Positions 20,641 through 24,783 of a stretch of 24,783 bases of DNA are shown here, piece by piece. Numbering within the stretch: position 1 is the first letter of the stretch; each line of letters opens with the position of its first letter. The notes under the pieces were generated by a model. The model saw nothing but the letters and a program-made list of their open reading frames with translations. It was not told where the DNA came from and searched no databases. The stretch comes from Ophiothrix spiculata (Eukaryota > Echinodermata > Ophiuroidea > Amphilepidida > Ophiotrichidae). Both the position numbers and the translations under genes were made by a program. The stretch is from the NCBI GenBank assembly GCA_000969725.1, contig JXSR01S035479.1; one strand, written 5' to 3'.

Positions 20641-21060
20641 GGTATAATGCCAGGCTTGTACCCCCGTACAAGTTGAAGTGAAGTTAATTATTATACAAGT
20701 TGTTGCTTAAATGAGTCGTGCTTGGACTATAGAATTGTCAAGTTCATTCCACTAACATATAGTTTTGTGGAAATATGAGTATTTATGCAAGTTCAATCTG
20801 CTTCTGGGTATGATGAAACTGCACTTATTATTATGACGAGAGTGTCGGGTTGCCTAGGTACGGTAGCAGTCACTGGGGATGTCAACCAAGTTGTTATTGA
20901 TGTTGTACATGATGGTGAATCCTGCTCTCTTCCTCCTCTCAAGTGATGTCCAGCCAAGTTCTTTGATAATTCTGGTTACAGTTCCTTATTAATTGGTAGA
21001 TTTTAACAGGTTCGCCGTCGGACAAGTTTTAAACTGTCAAGCTTTTGCCAGGAGTAGCTC
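20640..21060 (-). pseudogene. Decayed C-terminal end of a non-LTR retrotransposon reverse transcriptase
   Basis: On the minus strand one frame reads VTRIIKELGWTSLERRKRAG, then FTIMYNINNNLVDIP (about 20979-20877). An in-frame stop follows, then ATRHSRHNN, YSYFHKTI and, after another stop, WNELDNSIVQARL (about 20751-20713). The order 'V.......LGW..L..RR..A....MY.I...LV.IP...Y', 'TR.SR...', 'YS.F..TI..WN.L' is the conserved tail of CR1/L2/Jockey-type LINE reverse transcriptases. Upstream (about 21060-21000) a weaker LDSLKLVRRR-like stretch fits the preceding segment. The palm-domain catalytic motifs are not in the window: the copy is 5'-truncated and carries at least three stops. It is not active. 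Confidence 0.78.
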
Positions 21061-21140
21061 TGACTTCTTCAGGACAAATATTATTATAAAAACATAAAAA
21101 CATGTAGGCTGTCACTTCCCACTGATGACTTACATGAGCC

Positions 21141-21275
21141 ATTTACTGAAGGCTGCCCCTTGCCAACAGTGTTGAAAGCAGATCACCTCTTTGAGATTGT
21201 GGTGGCCCTTAAAAGAGCCTTTCTGAAGGCTGCCCCTTGCAAACAGATTCACACAAAAGTAGGTTGCCCCTTGTT
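21141..21275. repeat. Short direct repeats of a GCTGCCCCTTG motif
   Basis: CTGAAGGCTGCCCCTTGC occurs at 21146 and 21223, and a third variant, GTTGCCCCTTG, lies at 21263. GAGCC..T strings precede the first two, suggesting a partly lost unit of about 77 bases. No open frame. Confidence 0.6.
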
Positions 21276-21644
21276 CCTTGTGTTTTAACTTAAAAGTATC
21301 AAAATATGGCAGATGTTAATTTTCAAAATTATGGACGAAACTGACTCAAGCACAATAGGAAAGAGCATAATATGAATTGGAGATTTGAAAATTTCACAAT
21401 CCATTCACACAATGCAGTCATCAAATTCTTTATGCATTGAACATAGAACAATTACTTTATTTGTTAATAGATCATTCTTATATTATGTACCAAAACTATA
21501 TATGGAATAAACTTCTTTATTATATCAAAGACTGCAACTTTCAAGAATATAAGAAAGATTATCTTTTCTCAGTTATTTACAACAAGTGACTCTTGTGTTT
21601 CATATTTCTTGTTTATTGTTTGCCTTTACTCACTTCGTCACAGT

Positions 21645-22065
21645 CAATGTTGGTAGCTACTTCACTTGTGCAAGTGGTTAGTGATCTCGTCTTACACGCA
21701 TTTGGACAAGGTTCGACTCCCGGGAAGGGTTTCCTTGTCGAAATCTTTGCCTAGATGTCTTTGTCTGACTTGGTGGTAGCATTGGGTCAGATATTCAATC
21801 TTCTCTGCCCCATGCATGAAGTATTTAGAGTTGGGTAAATATTTGATGAGAGATTGTCGTATTTCGGCGGGGACGTAAAACCATTGTTACCATGTACAGA
21901 AGAGTCATTCTTGTACAAGTAATCGCAGTCAGTATCGTCAAGACTAGGGCATTCTACCCCTGATTGTTCCCAACCCCGTTTCGGTCAAATTCTCGACTTA
22001 AAAATCCACTGTGCGTTAAATACCCACTCAGTGGGTCCCACACATAATTGGAAGAAGAAGAAGAA
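21645..22065 (+). repeat. tRNA-derived SINE with GAA tail
   Basis: An A-box-like string (CAAGTGGTTAGTG, 21671-21683) and a perfect B-box, GGTTCGACTCC (21710-21720), are spaced about as in a tRNA gene. A ~330-bp body of non-tRNA origin follows, including TTTCGGCGGGGACGTAAAACC near 21860, and five GAA units at 22051-22065 form the tail. The layout (tRNA head, body, simple-repeat tail) is that of a SINE transcribed by pol III and copied by a LINE. No tRNA can fold fully, so a working tRNA is excluded. Target duplications were not resolved. Confidence 0.72.
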
Positions 22066-23459
22066 TGATGGGCTTTAGTTAAAATTGTTTTGGTTTGGTT
22101 CTAAATATTTTTGCTTGATTGTGTGAATATGTGATAGTTAAGTGATCATCAAGGATTTTGACACTTTGCGATATGTTAAATGTTGTGTTTGGCAGAGATT
22201 CCAGGAGAATATTTATTTTTATACATTTCAAATGACTTAATCTAATTCTGTAAAATATCAAATAACGATTATGATTCATATGGCGTAAAAATACCCTCAA
22301 TTAAGGATATGAATGATACCTCTTCAATCAATAGTTTTTAGATTCATGAAATCATTCATAATAAGAAAAATTATATAAACATAGGAAATATCACTTATGC
22401 ATCATTGAGAGTTAATATGTGAGATATGACAGCTATATGACACATATTATGTGTGTTTTCTTTGCATTTTTGTCTCGTGTGGAAATGCAAGATATATTAG
22501 AGGCCAAAGATTCTAGGTCTGTGTGTAAGACTAAGAATCTTAAAATTTTCTGGAAAAGTCAGTTTAAACATGTAGTATTTTTTCTATTGCTGCTAATTTT
22601 AAGTATCAAATCAACTGCAAATTTAATGGTAACCAATTTGATTTTCAAATTCTTGTAATGTTGTTGAGCAACATTTTCCACAAAAAAAATCATCAAAGCT
22701 TACACAGAGTTTATTTGAGAAACACTGATCACACCTTTGGTACCTGACATCAAAAAGCTTCTTTCATTTTAACAAAATAAAGCACCTTTTTGGATAGCAA
22801 CCTCAATCAGCAAAGTTGTGTCCTTGGTATTTACTAGTTCTGTTAACTGTCGTGTAGAGTCTGATAAAGATCACCCAACCTTAGGAATGCAAATTTATAA
22901 AAGTAATTTAATTATTTACGCTGACCAATCATTTACCTGTTACTGAACAATTTATCCTAAAGATATCACTGAACCGTTAAGTTTGGCATAGGGAAAAGTG
23001 GGGTAATGCCGGACGGGGATAATCTCAGATAGGCTAGATAGATTAATAACTGCATATTACTTAATGCGAGTGAAATTGTACAAAAATAATGCACTAGCTG
23101 CGTGCTTAAGTCGGGAGTTGTCTGCGCTCATGAGGTGAAGCGGAGTGAGTCTGACAACTACGAGGTGCATTTTTTTAACAATTGCCCAACGACAAGTAAA
23201 AAGCAATTTTTAATCAAATTCATACAAGACAGCGATCAGCAGCATATAATTTTAAAATACAACCATCTACCATTTGATGTTAATTTAGTTTTACCTTTCC
23301 TTTAAAATGAAGCTTGCCATTCACACGTGAGCATGTTAATACGCGTATGCTTACTTGGAATTGAACAAAAAAAGTGGTATGCAGAGTGCAATTAGACGAA
23401 ATTAATGAATGCGTGAACGTTACCAACTGTCCAATTACATTGACAATGTCAACACATAC
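22066..23459. other. Non-coding interval
   Basis: No exon is supported. A GGGAAAAGTGGGGTAATGCC string at 22991-23010 resembles one end of a dispersed repeat, but no inverted or direct partner was found in the window. The short open frames at 22419-22658 and 23102-23305 have no domain and no splice context. Confidence 0.4.
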
Positions 23460-23463
23460 TTAA

Positions 23464-24000
23464 AGGGACTAGCCTGGATTCCACTTAGAATTAAAAACTT
23501 ATGAAAAGTTATGGAAATGCTTTAAATAAAGCTTAAAAGTGTAGTAAAATCCAAAAAAGTACAAAAATGTACACAAAAATGGCTCAAATTGACAGCGAAT
23601 TGATTTGCAATATATCTATCTGTGACACCACCATCCAGTGTTTTCTAAATTCTAAATTTGAACCTCGGTCTGGATTTACCAGATAAAAGATCAAATGAAG
23701 CTCTTGGAGATAAGTTAATTCATATCAAAAGAGAAACAATTTTATCAAAAATAATTTTGTTTACCCATCACAGGTGTAGAAACAAGATCTTTTCAAGATT
23801 TGAAACTAGAAACACTTTTTCAACCATTTTTTGTCGCCGGCGACAAAAAATACAACTGGTAAATAATTTCATTTTTCTCATCTGTTACACAAATTCAGCG
23901 GAAATTACTGGTAGGATATGTTGGTATAATCATGTACTATCGATATATGTGAAAAAATATATAGTCAGAAAATCAGCAGACAGGATATAGGCCAGTCCCT
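23464..24000. mobile_element. TTAA-flanked inverted-repeat element
   Basis: AGGGACTAGCCT after TTAA (23460-23463) and the inverse of AGGGACTGGCCT before TTAA (24001-24004) form a near-perfect terminal repeat with one mismatch. The flanking TTAA would suit a piggyBac-like insertion, although the termini do not start with CCC as usual for that group. A TA duplication with longer ends is equally possible. A frame at 23658-23990 shows no transposase motif. The element contains the perfect palindrome at 23826-23851. Confidence 0.58.
23826..23851. repeat. Perfect 26-bp palindrome with CGCCGGCG core
   Basis: Thirteen bases, ATTTTTTGTCGCC, are followed immediately by their exact reverse complement with no loop. 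The GC core is unlike its AT-rich surroundings. It lies slightly right of centre in the TTAA-flanked element and is most simply a structural part of it. Confidence 0.88.
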
Positions 24001-24162
24001 TTAACATGGAGTGTATGAATTATATTTAGAGACTGATACTGGTAGTTCCTTGTAGTTGCAAGTGTTGGCAATTCAGACTGAGCTCTGCGCAGACACCGTA
24101 GTCGTATTTAGGAAGTTATTAGAACATTTGTTGTGTGACTTACCTTTGGTACATCAAGTCAT

Positions 24163-24423
24163 GATGTGAGTGCACGAAAGTTGTGTCTGCAATAGCTGCC
24201 ATTTGTCATAAATTTGCATTACACTCTGTATTATGTCCAGTCTTGTGTCAGTGGCTCTTGATATAGCTCTTCATGAGGTGAGGGTATCACCTGATATACC
24301 ATTTCCAGAACCGCATACATGGGAGACAAATTTTTGAGTGATTTTTCACATTCTTGTGACAGGTTTTTAAGTAAATATAACATATGGCAGCCATTGCAGA
24401 TATGACTTTCTTGCACTCACATG
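24163..24423 (+). mobile_element. TIR element family, copy B
   Basis: The left end ATGTGAGTGCACGAAAG, followed by TTGTGTCTGCAATAGCTGCC, is matched at the right by the inverse of CATGTGAGTGCAAGAAAG, followed by TCATATCTGCAATGGCTGCC. The arms pair over about 40 bases around a ~180-bp centre. It is the best-preserved of the three copies. No transposase is encoded. Confidence 0.77.
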
Positions 24424-24783
24424 ATGATCTGTTTTGCATATCTTAGGTTTGTCAATTGATCTTGACATCAAAAAATATTTGAAAGGTTCCAACATTTGTA
24501 GTGTTCTGTACCTTGACTAATAGTGTAGCCGCAATTCAGCACTTTTTGAATCCCGTTATTTTTTTATGATTATTGAACCAAAATTTGCACAGAGAAAGAT
24601 GAGAACATGAGTAAAATGAAAATGCAGGGTGGCAAAAATGTAGTCTGTGCAGAACAGAGGTATGGCGTAGTTTTCAAAATGGCGACCAGAATTACTCTGA
24701 ATGATTTTAAACATTCATTGGTGAGGTTTAAAGAGAGTGTAACAAATATATAACACTGTTAAAACACACTGTTTTACTTTCTA
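24424..24783. other. Non-coding right edge
   Basis: AT-rich sequence without an open frame of note or a recognised repeat. Any gene lies beyond the window. Confidence 0.4.

Noticed and set aside
22419-22658. Small membrane protein (hydrophobic FFLLLLILS stretch)
   Set aside because: The hydrophobic run follows from T-rich DNA; there is no splice context, domain or codon signal.
1-24783. CRISPR array, bacterial operon, riboswitch or phage module
   Set aside because: No spaced identical short repeats, no tightly packed frames and no Shine-Dalgarno pattern; the window is clearly eukaryotic.

Overview
This is AT-rich eukaryotic DNA with almost no open reading frames, and it reads as the intronic and intergenic sequence of an animal. 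It carries decayed retroelements, tRNA-derived SINEs, several families of short inverted-repeat transposons, tandem repeats and one convincing small exon. There is no operon structure, Shine-Dalgarno pattern, rRNA, intact tRNA or CRISPR array. The repeat types point to an invertebrate, plausibly an aquatic deuterostome such as an echinoderm, hemichordate or amphioxus relative. They are a gag-like ORF of the DIRS/Ngaro type, a CR1/L2/Jockey-type reverse transcriptase tail, hAT and mariner-like MITEs, and a SINE with a TTTTCTCC/GGTACTCC body. The lineage is an inference; no host gene here identifies a species.

Layout. Bases 722-1974 (minus strand) hold a broken retrotransposon gag-like gene that still shows a CCHC zinc knuckle. 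Bases 3950-4110 and 5459-5535 hold minus-strand tRNA-derived SINE heads. Bases 4139-4913 hold a duplicated ~150-bp host segment whose second copy is split by a 407-bp hAT-type MITE, so the first copy preserves the empty site. Bases 5700-9200 are AT-rich non-coding sequence with a perfect 25-nt palindrome (6243-6267) and a fold-back element (8687-8847). A phase-0, 81-bp acidic exon lies at 9217-9297 (plus strand). A second, unrelated hAT MITE with an exact 8-bp target duplication lies at 10370-10557.

The right half is mostly repeats: a mariner-like inverted-repeat element (13961-14537), a shortened relative of the first hAT MITE (14744-14946), a GAT microsatellite, a ~100-bp tandem repeat (16790-17060), and three copies of one TIR family (17701-17956, 19040-19214, 24163-24423). 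A degenerate ~205-bp tandem array (18850-20400) has been interrupted by one of those TIR elements. After it come a decayed reverse-transcriptase C-terminus (20700-21060, minus), a full tRNA-head SINE with a GAA tail (21645-22065), and a TTAA-flanked element with a perfect 26-bp palindrome (23464-24000).

No genes act together as a pathway. The history of nested insertions is the main content. I see no evidence for a new enzymatic or defence system. The most unusual items are the empty/filled hAT site pair, the 205-bp array, and the two GC-cored perfect palindromes that both begin TGTCG and end CGACA.
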